A stretch of DNA of 64,000 nucleotides from the NCBI GenBank assembly GCA_947044365.1, contig OX345637.1:11055576-11119575 (forward strand), in the 5' to 3' direction. Of the stretch, positions 1 to 10,987 are shown piece after piece. Source of the stretch: Petrosia ficiformis (Eukaryota > Porifera > Demospongiae > Haplosclerida > Petrosiidae). Position 1 is the first letter of the stretch. Each line of letters opens with the position of its first letter. Position numbers and translations under genes: made by a program. Under the pieces are notes generated by a model. It was not told the DNA's origin. It made no database searches and saw nothing but the letters and a program-made list of their open reading frames with translations.

Positions 1-450
1 CTAGAGGAAACAAAACAATGATGTATGTACATGTAAAAAGTACGTGGATGTGGATTACCTTGTTTTGCATACAAAGCTGCAAGTTAAACAAACTATGAAA
101 ATCATAGTTTTGTTTACAACTTGCTTTGGATTACGTATAGGATTACGCAGGTCATGGAATATTCCCAAGATGGTCAAATGAGAGAGTTTCTGTTGCCTCA
201 CAGTAAAATATAACATTTTAATTTTAATTATGCAATATCCTAGTACTAGCAAACATGAATCCATATCTACTTTCTCAGATAAAAATTAATGATTTAAGGC
301 AGGGATATAGATTAGACTGTTAACGAAGATGCTCCTCAGTGTTTAAACTTTAAGTATGTAGAGAATTCAATTATTCATAAAATATTTTGGATTGATGTAT
401 CAAAATATTACCAGGCTATATATATCCCCCACTGAGAACTTCAGTTTCTT
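1..450. other. No gene recognised
   Basis: AT-rich sequence with only a short minus-strand reading frame (55-264) that resembles nothing I recognise and has no splice-site support. I see nothing else in it. Confidence 0.5.
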
Positions 451-563
451 GGAAACAAATTTTGGCTGGAACATCAATATCAGAGCTAATATGGTAAGTA
501 GGGAGATGGACAGTCACTCTTTTATTAGCTCTGATATTGATGTTCCAGCCAAAATTTGCTTCC
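451..563. repeat. 40-bp near-perfect inverted repeat (fold-back)
   Basis: Positions 451-490 and 524-563 are reverse complements over 40 bp with one mismatch, separated by a 33-nt spacer. The core is TTTGGCTGGAACATCAATAT. No matching terminal motif or clear target duplication was seen at the edges. It could be a tiny fold-back MITE or a transcribed long hairpin; sequence alone cannot decide. Confidence 0.85.
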
Positions 564-1756
564 AATGAGGAGTGTGTTTATTCACTTGACCATATAATTG
601 TAATCATGTTTACATGAATTAAAAACAACATGAACAGTACAAAGTGCTACATATACACAAAGAAACAATAATTAGTACTCCATAATCACACTATTATGGT
701 ATTACTAATTACTATAAGATAGTACAAAATACACAATTACAACTATACAGAGCATTAACAACAGTATGTGTAGTATGTGCATGAACAAGTCAATTAATTA
801 AGAAACTGTACTGGGTCGTCACTTTACAGATTGAATAGCACTACATGTACTACAATTATGTATATAGGGAATTGAAGTTACAGATTAATTTATACATTAT
901 AGCCTACCTAGTGCCTTTCATATATTTTCATCGTAAAATTACTTTTTCAGCATAATCAACAAAGTGTTCATTGACTTCTGTATAAGGCAACACTGCCAAT
1001 AACCAATATAGCAAGTTCAATGTTCACACTTCTTACATATTGATGATAAAAGAGTATACATGTAACTTCCTATAATAACAATACCATATAGGGTAATGTT
1101 GTGGACTCAAATTTCATGGTTTTCATAAAATATAAGGTATGGTTTAACTAAAATGGCAGAATAATATCATTAAAGGTCAGTAAATTGTGATTAACATGAC
1201 CATGTGCTTGCATTTCAGTTCATTGATAAATTGCTTGCTACCAAATTCAGTACAAAATTGGTAATAAAACACCATATAAATCATTAATGATGGGTGTGTC
1301 TAGTGCTGTACTATAGCTAGGGGTTTAGTCATTTTGGATCAACTTGGATACAGAACACCTCTAACATGGTATTACAGTTGTATATCTGCAATATTAAAAT
1401 TCACATCATGCCCTACAAAATATCAGCATAACGCCAGTCTCATCTCCAGACCCCCATGTATGTAAAAATGAGCCTACATCCCTGAAACAATGATGTCATG
1501 ATCAGGTGACTGCATGTCATCTGATTCACTGCAACTAATTGTACTTTGTATTATGAATGTTCGAATCTTTTTATTACTTTAGTGGTGAATTACAGTCTCC
1601 AGGAGGTAGCAGAAGACTGGTATCCAGGGCGCTCCACAGCCTTTGTTACAGCTTCTTTTATTACAAGTTTTTGATGTGCTTTCGTTAATTATACGAAGTT
1701 ATGTGATCAATTAATAAACTGAACAATTTGATTGGTCATTACAAGAATCTGGAAAT
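564..1756. other. Intergenic, no gene recognised
   Basis: AT-rich sequence without a convincing open frame or exon pair. It contains scattered short fragments resembling dispersed repeats found elsewhere in the window (around 1,135-1,180). No RNA gene was recognised. Confidence 0.5.
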
Positions 1757-2397
1757 TAGTCTCGTACCCAGACTGTCACGCCCCATGGCGAAAAAAAGTC
1801 TGGTAACTTGGGCAAACATTCCTGGCGCAGTGACGTTACACCGCGTTTTCATCACATGACAGGTGTTTGTAATAATATGGCGTAGTTAGAGTTGTGTTTT
1901 ATTTGTGGACAACTTCAGCGTCCCTGCAGTGGAAGAAGAGTGATCATAGCTACTTCTACTAGTTTTAATATTTTCGGCGTCTGGAACTTTCTTCAGAGAG
2001 CCAAAATAGTACTACCAGATAAATCCTTTTTTTGTAGAAAGTGTTTTATGACTGTTGTTTTTGTTTCCAGCCCCAGTCGGGAGAGAAACAAAAACATCTT
2101 TACCCCTTACAAAGTTAATCATTGTTTCGTGTTGTTCACACGAGACTGTTATATCCTGCTTGAGAAATAGCCATTTTTAAAGCATCTTCTATAGCTTCTA
2201 AAGGGAACGCCATCTTTAAGTATTTCCAGTCACCTAATGACACCTATTCAAGAGTTAATCACATGATTCGTACTAATATTTGAAATCTGAATGGTTATTT
2301 CGTTTTCTCTGTAATAAACGTCACTGCGCCAGGAATGTTTGCCCAAGTTACCAGACTGTTTTTCGCCATGGGGCGTGACAGTCTGGGTACGAGACTA
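1757..2397. mobile_element. Mutator-like element with ~81-bp TIRs and 9-bp TSD
   Basis: The left arm (1757-1837) and right arm (2317-2397) are reverse complements over about 81 bp with a single clear mismatch, beginning TAGTCTCGTACCCAGAC. The 9-bp sequence TCTGGAAAT occurs immediately outside both ends (1748-1756 and 2398-2406), which is a target-site duplication. Long TIRs with a 9-bp duplication are typical of Mutator/MULE elements. The 641-bp body carries no transposase, so it is non-autonomous. Assignment to MULE is inferred from TIR length and TSD size only. Confidence 0.85.
1877..2170 (+). pseudogene. Cys-rich ORF remnant inside the Mutator-like element
   Basis: An ATG at 1877 is followed by GCG and then an in-frame TAG (1883-1885). 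After that stop the frame is open to 2170. The peptide contains a CxxC pair (CFIC) and, some 45 residues later, a second pair (CRKC), a spacing compatible with a zinc-binding fold. I do not recognise the family. The early stop means it is not translated as a single product from that ATG. It may be a captured host gene fragment or part of the element's own former coding region. Confidence 0.4.
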
Positions 2398-2406
2398 TCT
2401 GGAAAT

Positions 2407-3506
2407 GGAACGTCACTCCATCAGGAATGCACACTCAAGTTACCTGATGCTTCTCACACTGTTGGTATGGCTAGAGTGAGACTAGCATAACAGAAATTGT
2501 AATAAGAAGCAAACTGCTTGAGATCAATGTACAGAACTGTCAGAATGACTACTAAATACTAGTAAATGTCTTCAAAGTTTGTGAAGAAGTATAAGTGACA
2601 AACAGAAATTAAAATATTCAGTCAGTATGTTCATTAAATAATATATAGTGGATGGGCCAGTTGATGTAAAAACACATGCAGTAAACATCTTTTTTCATTT
2701 CGAAGTCATGGAAAAATAAATACAGTGTTTATTCATATAATATACAATTAGGAAGTAGCTAACTAGTTGCACATCAACACTATTTCTTTTCATACAAAGA
2801 CATTACAACTGGATATATCTACATATATAATCATGATGATACACACAACAAAAAAAAAACTCACTTTAAAATTAACATATTTTATTAATTATGACATCAT
2901 TAAAAAGCAATTAATTTTGTCTGACTTCATGCAATTACACATTTTATGCATTCTTTTCACTTATTATGATGATCAATAATGCATGGTGTAATCATTTTCA
3001 GTGTTTTCTAGGATCATAATATTTGAATTCAGACCTTCTCAATTATTAGAGGGCAGGATGAAGGTCTGCACTCGAGACTAGTTATTAGGGGAGAGAATAG
3101 CTTTATATGGGTTATGTATGTGCAGTATAACAATTAATGAATGCTTCAAAAACAAAGTTTAGGAGGATTGTTTTTAGAGGAATCCCCCTAAAGATCTTGA
3201 AAAAAATATATATCGCTGCTCATTTTTATTGTTATATAAACAGTCAAGAAAGAAAAATCTACTATAAATAGAAAATAACTAAATAAATAATAATTAAACA
3301 TTTATTGTTGTAATAATGGTGTTTGTTCTCTTATATCTTCCAGTATTAACAGATCTAAAATGAAAGATCAGTAATCATAGCACATTATAAATTATATAAA
3401 ACCAAAATCTTACCAATATCTCCACATTCATCTCTTCTATCACTTCACCAATAATAAATCAAAGATCATATCATTAGTCAATGATGTAATATTAAATAAC
3501 ACTTAC
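2407..3506. other. Intergenic, no gene recognised
   Basis: AT-rich. The only sizeable frame (2,767-2,979) is low complexity and unsupported. A possible last exon of the NIT2-like relic may lie near 3,414-3,470 on the minus strand, but neither its boundaries nor its similarity is firm. Confidence 0.4.
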
Positions 3507-5284
3507 CAGGGATTTATGAGAATCGAGTGACCATACTCAACACTAGCATCTTTAGCTCTGCCTACTGATGCAATATACACTTAATTATCCAAAGCTCTGT
3601 AAAAAAAATGATGATAGTATAACAAGTCTCTCCAGTTTGAAATAGTACAATACTTAACAATGCTGGTAGGGGCACACATTCACACTACAAGGATATTTAT
3701 ATTGAAAAGCAAAATCCTGCTTGGGATTTCTGCATGGGGTCTGCTCATCCATAAACAAAATTCTGTGAGATTGCTTATGGTGCAAAAAAAATAAAAGATA
3801 GTTTCAGTCAGGACAGCCCTATCAGTGCTCAAACCCTCAACTCAATCTTTTTAGATTGTGGTTGGAAAATAAGTATTACAACTGCCATTGCTCAAACTGA
3901 CCTACTTTGAGCAAGAAATTTCCATCCTTCACGCACATTACTTGCACTAAATATTGCAGGATATACAATCATATGACAACCTGCAGAACAGAAAACAATA
4001 TCACCTGATATGTTGTACACAAATTCCATACACAACTCTTTGATATGAATGGGTGAATCAAAAGAACTGCCGGTGCTATGGTCGTCAGGCTCTGTTCCTA
4101 AATACAGCATGCCCAGAGGTGTTATAACATACACTTGTGTACTACTTGCCTCTGTTTGAGTATAAACTAGCCAGTTCTGGGAACTTCATGTCATAAGATA
4201 TTCCAATTCCTATTTTACACCATCCTTGAAAGAAGGAACATATCAAAATGTGAGAAAATAGACACTTTTGTTATTCACATTGTGAGCATGCAAATAGTAA
4301 TAAAGGTGAAACCATCATTCCAAATAATAATACTTTATAATTATGACTAGTAATCAGTGTTGTCAATACTGAACATATTATATTGCTGTTTGCTTTACCA
4401 GCAATTAGATACAATTATAAGAACCTTTCTCAAAATAGTAGCATGATTATATATTAACAAAGCAGATTAATCATCAAGATTAGTTTAACAAAGGGAGAAA
4501 ATGTAATATTCACCAATATCAAATGTAGCCAACTCTTTTCCAAAATCAATCTGATTCACTATCAAGATGAATCTACATACAAAGAGACAAAACAAATTAT
4601 AGACGGTAACAAAATATACTATATATTTATACATTATGAGGAGGCAACATGAGAAATTACACTGAGTACTTAAAACAACATCTGAAACCCAACAATAATT
4701 ATTTTATAGTTACTTGTTTTTCCATTCTTCTTGTGTTTTAACAGTTCTTATATATGTTTGGGAATGTATTTAGTTACGACAGCTATTAATTGCAGTTTCC
4801 AAAAGCTAATTCCATCCAGAATCATCCTACTGGTGGGCTCAGTTGGTATAGCTCAAGTGCGTGCTCATTTGCACATTAATTGACAGAGCCCCGGCCCCGG
4901 AATAAAGCAACTTCCTTAACAACATATACAATGCATATGTGAGACAAACATATGCATATAGTTCAAAGTTCAAATTCATAGGAAAGTATCAAAGGGATGA
5001 CCCTACGGGGCATAAAAATTACATTCACAAACATTTCGTTCTTTGCATCCATAATTATATTAATTTTATCTTGTATTTAGGAAACAATAATTTTGTCAAA
5101 TGCTTACTCACTAGTCAGCAATTTTATGAATGTAACTATAACTAAATTTGGTATATAGGTGGCGCTATAGTTGTTCTTACTGGATACTTTGGTTACAGTT
5201 GGTTTCCTGTACAAAATGGCAGAATAGTGTTCATTTAAAGAAATTAAGTAACTGACTTTTTTTTATCAATGGTCACATATACAA

Positions 5285-5672
5285 TAATTATGATGTAGTT
5301 AACAAAATATAATATTTTGTTAACTACATCATAATACTATTCTAGTTTATTAAACTATAAACATACCAGTAACAAGGTGACTACTTATTGAAAATATTAT
5401 ATTCATTGAGTTTTTCAATTGGTTTTTCCCAAAGCACATAATCAATTCTGTCAATACTCCTAACTACAACAGGAATTTTAGTTTATTGATTATTAATAAA
5501 CTAAAATTCCTGGAACATGTGAACTTAATTGGTTTCTATCTGTTCATCTATATCAATGCATCTAACAAATCATAATTATATCAATTTATATTTCATGCTT
5601 GCAACACAACACATCACAAGATCTTGTGTTGTGAACCTAGCTTTAGAAGCTAGCCATTTGTAAAACAAATGG
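5285..5672. repeat. Cluster of short palindromes/hairpins
   Basis: Consecutive palindromes lie here: 5287-5310 pairs perfectly with 5312-5335 (24-bp stem, 1-nt centre). 5470-5487 pairs with 5495-5512 (18-bp stem, 7-nt loop). Shorter ones sit at about 5613-5626, 5638-5655 and 5654-5672 (CCATTTG/CAAATGG). The preceding 5,195-5,236 resembles the start of another hairpin cluster at about 34,820-34,860, suggesting a dispersed hairpin-rich element family. Confidence 0.75.
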
Positions 5673-5694
5673 TAGAAATTGTATTCCCTCTATG

Positions 5695-6615
5695 GTCTCA
5701 TGTAGCCAGACCTCCGCGGAAAGACAGGAGGGTCTGGGGACATACATATACCATCTCTGCAACTATAGTTGCAGCCCAATCAGATTTCAGGAAAGCTGTC
5801 ACGTGATCACTGTGGGATATAATAATTGTTTATCAGGGAGGTTAGAGATTTATAGAAAGCGACCATTATGCTTGGCTACTCCACGACCAATGTTCTGAAA
5901 ATCAGTCCATCTTTAACATCACTAGTACTGGTCAATAGACTATCCTTATTAATGTTTTGCTGATAATCAACTGCTAAATGACCAATAAAAAATTTCCAGA
6001 GTCATTTTTGGTAAACGCTTTTTTTCTAATTTAGTATCACTATTATAGTGATATTGATAATTTGAACCCCATTAGTAAAATCCATTAGGCTGTTTTCATA
6101 TCCACTTGTATATCTTGTTTAATTCTTATGGTAACAGGTTGCACTATTTCTGTATATTGTTGACAGAGGAATTTAATTAGCCATAGAAAATAGTTGATAG
6201 TTGTCTAGCTACATATTAAATCACATTTGACATCCTGTTGTGTCAAGTAGAAGCCTTAGTACTATACTAATTAGTGTTTACTGTAAAAACTGTGAAACAA
6301 CTTGATTAGTGGCTAGACTCGTTGTCTACAGTATGGCCCACTGTAAATCAATGGCAATCACCCACGCAGCAGCATCGTGGTATAAATTATGAAGTTGTAC
6401 ATGTTATATTAATGTTGTTGTACCATCCCAATCTTGTTTGTGTACTTTTTCGATTTTGATATCTTTACATGTTTTCACTTCAACTTTTTATTCTTAATAA
6501 TAATTATTAGAAGAGATTGACACAAGAAATATTCTAGATGTTATCTTCCTGGTACAAACGATATGTATGTCCCAAGACCATCCCGTCTTTCTGCGGAGGT
6601 CTGGCTATGCAAGAC
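5695..6615. mobile_element. Second Mutator-like element, ~56-bp TIRs
   Basis: The left end (5695 onward, GTCTCATGTAGCCAGACC) and the reverse complement of the right end (from 6615, GTCTTGCATAGCCAGACC) match over about 56 bp with several mismatches. The sequence TATTCCCTCTATG flanks both sides (5682-5694 and 6616-6628); the true duplication is probably 9-11 bp of this. The body is 921 bp with no recognisable transposase. It sits inside an intron-like interval of the NIT2 relic. Confidence 0.75.
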
Positions 6616-7293
6616 TATTCCCTCTATGCAAATTATAGCATTTATAATTACACTTATTTACCTGTCTGTATTTAGATAGAAGCTGGCCATTTGGATCGTA
6701 CACAGTACAAGTGTTAAAAATATTATTACCTTCTCTCTCAACTATACTACCTGTGTTAATTAATAAACAGAAAAGAAAATACAAGTGTGATTAAAAATAA
6801 TCAGCTTTACAATAATATTTACATCATTAGAACAAATGTAAAGTCAATTAATCATTAGGTACATGAGTAACTATGGTAACTATGTTATGGTATCAATGCT
6901 GGATGATAGTTAGTTGAATTTGGACAACAAATTTAGAAAGGAAAAAACCTTTTTTTCTCTTTGATATAGAAAAACAAAATTAATGAAATTTATGTCATAT
7001 TTCTCTTTAGAATTTGCAACAAAAAATTATGAACCAAACAATTACATTATACTTCACCTCCTATAATATATGTTTTAGTTTCTTTAGCCACTTGTCTAAG
7101 ACATTCTGTTGATTCTCCAGGAATTGGTTCTGAGTGCTCAGGAAAATCATAAGGTGAGTTAAAACACTCTGGAAGAATTATCACTTGAGCACCTTTTGAG
7201 GCAGCCTCTCTTATAAAGTCAGCTGCTCTAGAGAGATTCACAGATTGTCAGCTCCAACAAGGAGTTGGACTAGACCAATGCGAAATCTGTTCC

Positions 7294-8537
7294 CTGTAAG
7301 CAGAAAAACTCTGGTCATATACATAGTACACACATTCTGAAATGTAGAATTTTATACATGCAAGCTAGGCCTATACTGGCGATATTGAAAATTAAGTTTT
7401 GCCTAAAGGTGACTCACAATTGCAACTACTCATTGATACTGTCTGTGTTAGCAAAAATAGGCTCATTTTTAAAAAAAAATATGACAATTCTGATCTTTGT
7501 TTTGAGAGCTGAATCAAAATTATGCGATACGTTTATTACAATGTAATTATATTGCAATAATTATATTGAATTATTGCCAACCCTAACCTACAACCTTGTT
7601 AATCAAGTCTAGTGTAATAACTAAAATGAAAATTGGCCAATAACAAGCACTTTTAGTTAAACTAAAACCCTTTTAGTAGTTAATTAAGTTAATGCTTTAC
7701 TACATAAATGTGCCTAATCAACTCTGTTGGCTACAATTGCAAGGAGTAGTGTCAATTGTCATGTAGCCTACATGCACACTAATACCATAACAAATACTTC
7801 CTACTAATTATAAGCAATTATTTGAAGCAATATAGTTACCATATTAGTGATGGCAAAGGAGTTATAGGTTTTCAACCATTAATTTGATAACCAGAACAGT
7901 AAGTTACTTATAAGTGACATAAAATATGAGATATTAGACCTTCAAGTACCATACAGAAAATGATTTTGAATTAGTGCAAAATTTCATTCTTTTCATTAAT
8001 TTTGTTTTACAAACTTTATACACTTACAAACATTTATTCTGAGTAAATAAAAGTTATAATTAAGTTCTGTTTTCTTTCCACATGCTAATACCTCTCCCTT
8101 TCAAATCTCTTTTTATCTTACGTACCTCATTTTGATGCAACTAAAGTACTATGTACTTAAAATGTAGTTGGGTGTGGCTAGGTATAATTCATAGCAAAAG
8201 ACAAAAATAAATTTCAACAGGTATTTATTCTAATGGTTTTTTTCATTTTTTACAATTATTTTCAACATCTTATATATGGTAATAATTATGCAGTATGTAT
8301 GGTGTCAATTATGTAGCTAAGTTTAATACCTTGTAGCTGTAACATGTTTGTTTTTGCAGTAAATATACAATTATTTTCCCTGACAGCCATAAAGGTAGTG
8401 CCACACAAATATGTATGGACATTTTTTCATTTCTGCATTCATTATACAGTTTAATATATGGTTACAGTCTTTAATTAAATCTTAAGGAACTAAACACTGC
8501 GTATAACTTAAACACTTACCCTCTAGTTTGATTCTCT
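7294..8537. other. Intergenic between zinc-finger gene and NIT2 relic
   Basis: No exon recognised. Around 7,590-7,690 is a copy of a dispersed repeat containing CTAAAACCCTTTTAGTA, also seen near 10,300, 18,420, 34,560 and 55,760. Confidence 0.5.
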
Positions 8538-8640
8538 TTACTGATCCGTTTGGTCTGGTGAAAAAAAAACAGTGTGAACGAGTCTCTTCCTCTTCTTTCC
8601 ATTTTTCAAAATCGTTCCAACTCTTTCTCTTGTATGTCTA

Positions 8641-8680
<40 letters not shown>

Positions 8681-10677
8681 ATTGGAAGTGGAAGGAATAG
8701 ACTCTTTCTTATTACTATAATTTTTATATTATAGTGTATAATGTAGTACTATAGCCTAATACCCATACTCTTATTACTGTAGTACTATAGCCTCATACCC
8801 ATACTCTTATTACTGTAGTACTATAGCCTAATACACAGACTCTTATTATTAGTATATGATATAGTACTATAGCCTCATACCCATACTTTTATTACTGTAG
8901 TACTATAGCCTCATACCCATACTTTTATTACTGTAGTACTATAGCCTAATACACAGACTCTTATTATTACTATTGATAGTGTATGATGTAGTACTATAGC
9001 CTCATACCCATACTCTTATTACTGTAGTACTATAGCCTAATACCCATACTCTTATTATTACTATTGATAGTATATGATATAGTACTATAGCCTCATACCC
9101 ATACTTTTATTACTGTAGTACTATAGCCTAATACACAGACTCTATTGATAGTGTATGATGTAGTACTATAGACTCATACCCAGACTCTTATTACCAGTAT
9201 ATGCTATAACCTCATAAATACCAAGTGTCATATTCATACAAAGTCACTTTCATTAGACTTACCTACAGATAAATCATGGTCTCCATTGTAATGATCTACT
9301 AATCTTATAGCACGATAGAATGCTTTATTACATTCATTAACTTGATAAACAAATCTTCCTTGTTTGGTGGAATTCATTCTGTGGTCAATCTTTTGATGTC
9401 TTTTCAGATTATCTATTCGATTATAGACCTTTGAACAACCTGTTATCTCACAAGAAAACTTTTGCTATAGTAATTGAAATATAGTCAATTAGAATTTTAA
9501 TTGAACTGTAATAATTATTGATCAAATGAATTGATTGCAATTAATCAATGAATTGATTGTAATTGATCAAGTGATTGAATTGTAATTGATCAAGTGATTG
9601 GATTGTATTTGATCAAGTGATTGGATTGTATTTGATCAAGTGATTGGATTGTAATTGATCAAGTGAATGGATTGTAATTGATCAAGTGATTGGATTGTAA
9701 TTCTATTTGATCAGTAATCATTAAACTGCAATCATTGATCAAATTGAGTGATCAAGTTATTATTGATCAAGTACATGTGATTAATTTGTAATCACATGGT
9801 AGTTATTGATCAAATGATTTAAATTTACTACATCACACACTAACCTCAGTAGTAGGTCGAAGCATTTTTGATGTCAAACTATTCATATCAATAGGAGGTT
9901 GTATCTCAGTCGATTCATCAATTGATATATTGATAACTATAAGGATTATAATATTATCAGAACCATTTTGATATCAGACTATGTATATCGTTGTATCTGA
10001 TTTAATTCTTCATTTGATATTAAAGTATTTCATTGCCATATATATTATACTGAAATATCCACATTAAGATACATCTGTTAAAAGTGCATGAGAAAAGATT
10101 TCTTGTGATTCATATTGCTAGTAAACAAGACAGAACATTATACCCACTTAGTATCATCAAAGGAACTATTATCAAAGGAACTATATACTCTAACTGGCTT
10201 CAACTCAGCCCTGGCTATACTCCAAAATAATTATACATGTATATTAGTGTTGTTTTAGTTTGACAGTAATGGCTGTAGTTATAGTATGACTAGTTTCCTA
10301 ACTTTTAGTTTAGCTGTAATTTAATTAATGAAGGTACATAAATATTAGGCTTACTAAAGGCTAACTAAAAGTGCCATTATTGGCCATTTTTCATTTTAGT
10401 TAGTTATAGCTATTGCAGTTGACTTCTAATTTAGTTATAGTTTCACTAATAAAAAAAACAACAAAATAGCTTACTAAAAAACTACAGACCATATGCATAA
10501 TATTATACATATTATGTATACTGTGTTCAACATGATTTGAAGTGGGTGGTTGGTATTTCACTATTATAGAGCGCTTATTATTAGTGTGCTTATTTAATGT
10601 ATGTTAGTTTATTATAGCATGCAAAACTTATCTATAATTTTATAATTTTTTCATTCTAATCTAGCTTTCAATATTCA

Positions 10678-10714
<37 letters not shown>

Positions 10715-10868
10715 TAATACAATCTAACTATGATAATACATAGCAGGTACCTTTAAAATTGCTTTGTTCTGACTCTACATTTCCTGCAGTCTCATCTGGT
10801 CTGCTGCCATTTTCTTTATACAAATTGTATGGTTTCTCATCAATAAAAACAGTATATAGAACTGACAT
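8538..10868 (-). CDS. Small C2H2 zinc-finger protein (142 aa, four exons)
   Basis: Proposed exons are 10868-10751, 9936-9845, 9464-9263 and 8554-8538; donors and acceptors are canonical and phases close exactly to 143 codons. The ATG at 10868 is in frame with the first exon. Exon 3 encodes one classical finger of form C-x4-C-x12-H-x4-H (CEITGCSKVYNR then H and H), followed by a second finger that keeps C-x12-H-x4-H but has Tyr where the first Cys should be. The last exon is only 17 nt (DQTDQ then TAA), the weakest part of the model. The start lies about 115 bp downstream of the PhyH gene's stop on the same strand. Probable nucleic-acid-binding protein; family not recognised. Confidence 0.55.
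8640..8680. repeat. (GT)n microsatellite
   Basis: Uninterrupted GT dinucleotide run next to the proposed last exon of the zinc-finger gene. Confidence 0.9.
8705..9205. repeat. Minisatellite in zinc-finger gene intron
   Basis: Repeated blocks built around GTAGTACTATAGCCTCATAC and its CTAATAC variant, alternating with ACTCTTATTACT. There are about eight imperfect copies of varying length, inside the last intron of the zinc-finger gene model. Confidence 0.85.
9520..9800. repeat. ~27-bp tandem repeat in zinc-finger gene intron
   Basis: Imperfect tandem copies of GATTGTAATTGATCAAGTGA, with TTGATCAA palindromes in every unit. It occupies most of the intron between the exons at 9936-9845 and 9464-9263. 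Confidence 0.85.
10241..10470. mobile_element. Dispersed MITE copy, AGTGTTGTTTTAGTTT end
   Basis: Begins with AGTGTTGTTTTAGTTT and is built of TAGTTATAGTTT/AACTAAAA motifs shared, partly in reverse orientation, with copies near 7,600, 18,340-18,480, 34,430-34,700, 55,690-55,870 and 63,605. Only one end is well defined. Confidence 0.5.
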
Positions 10869-10981
10869 ATACATAAACTATTACACATTAGCTTGTAGCA
10901 CAATAATTATATAATTATATATATATTATTTATATATACAAATTTTTATTATTATATAATATACATATATAATAATACATG

Positions 10982-10987
10982 ATTTAT
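10982..10987 (-). promoter_or_regulatory. AATAAA polyadenylation signal overlapping the stop codon
   Basis: The last codons read ATT GAA TAA ATC on the minus strand, so the hexamer AATAAA begins inside the final sense codon and includes the stop. If used, the 3' untranslated region is very short and cleavage would fall before the zinc-finger gene's ATG at 10868. Confidence 0.5.

Larger units (their letters stand above)
3507..7293 (-). pseudogene. NIT2-type omega-amidase pseudogene (nitrilase superfamily)
   Basis: Six exon-like blocks on the minus strand read in order as a NIT2-family protein: 7293-7058 (FRIGLVQL, LPECFNSPY), 6750-6662 (NTCTVYDPNG), 4572-4514, 4224-4150 (SYDMKFPELASLY), 3980-3902 (MIVYPAIFSA) and 3596-3507 (YGHSILINPW). 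Most are bounded by good splice signals; the 4149 donor would be GC-AG. NIT2 hydrolyses alpha-ketoglutaramate using a Glu-Lys-Cys triad. Here Glu is kept (LPEC), the Lys position reads Gln (KYRQ-IHL) and the Cys reads Ser (GISYD). There is also a frameshift near 7240 creating a TGA, a TGA at 4548-4546 where the frame must shift, and a TAA at 3583-3581 in place of the usual Gln of DNQVY. No intact protein can be made, so I call it a pseudogene; sequencing error could explain one lesion but hardly all. Confidence 0.82.

Noticed and set aside
3892..4134. 80-residue open frame read as one exon of the NIT2 relic
   Set aside because: Only its last part matches NIT2; the first part lies between a likely GC donor (4149) and the acceptor before 3980, so it is intron sequence.
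8538..8554. Alternative reading of the 8,5xx exon as PNGSVKRIKLE in a longer gene
   Set aside because: That frame is attractive but does not fit the phase of the preceding donor at 9263; the in-phase reading ends at TAA. Transcript data could reverse this choice.
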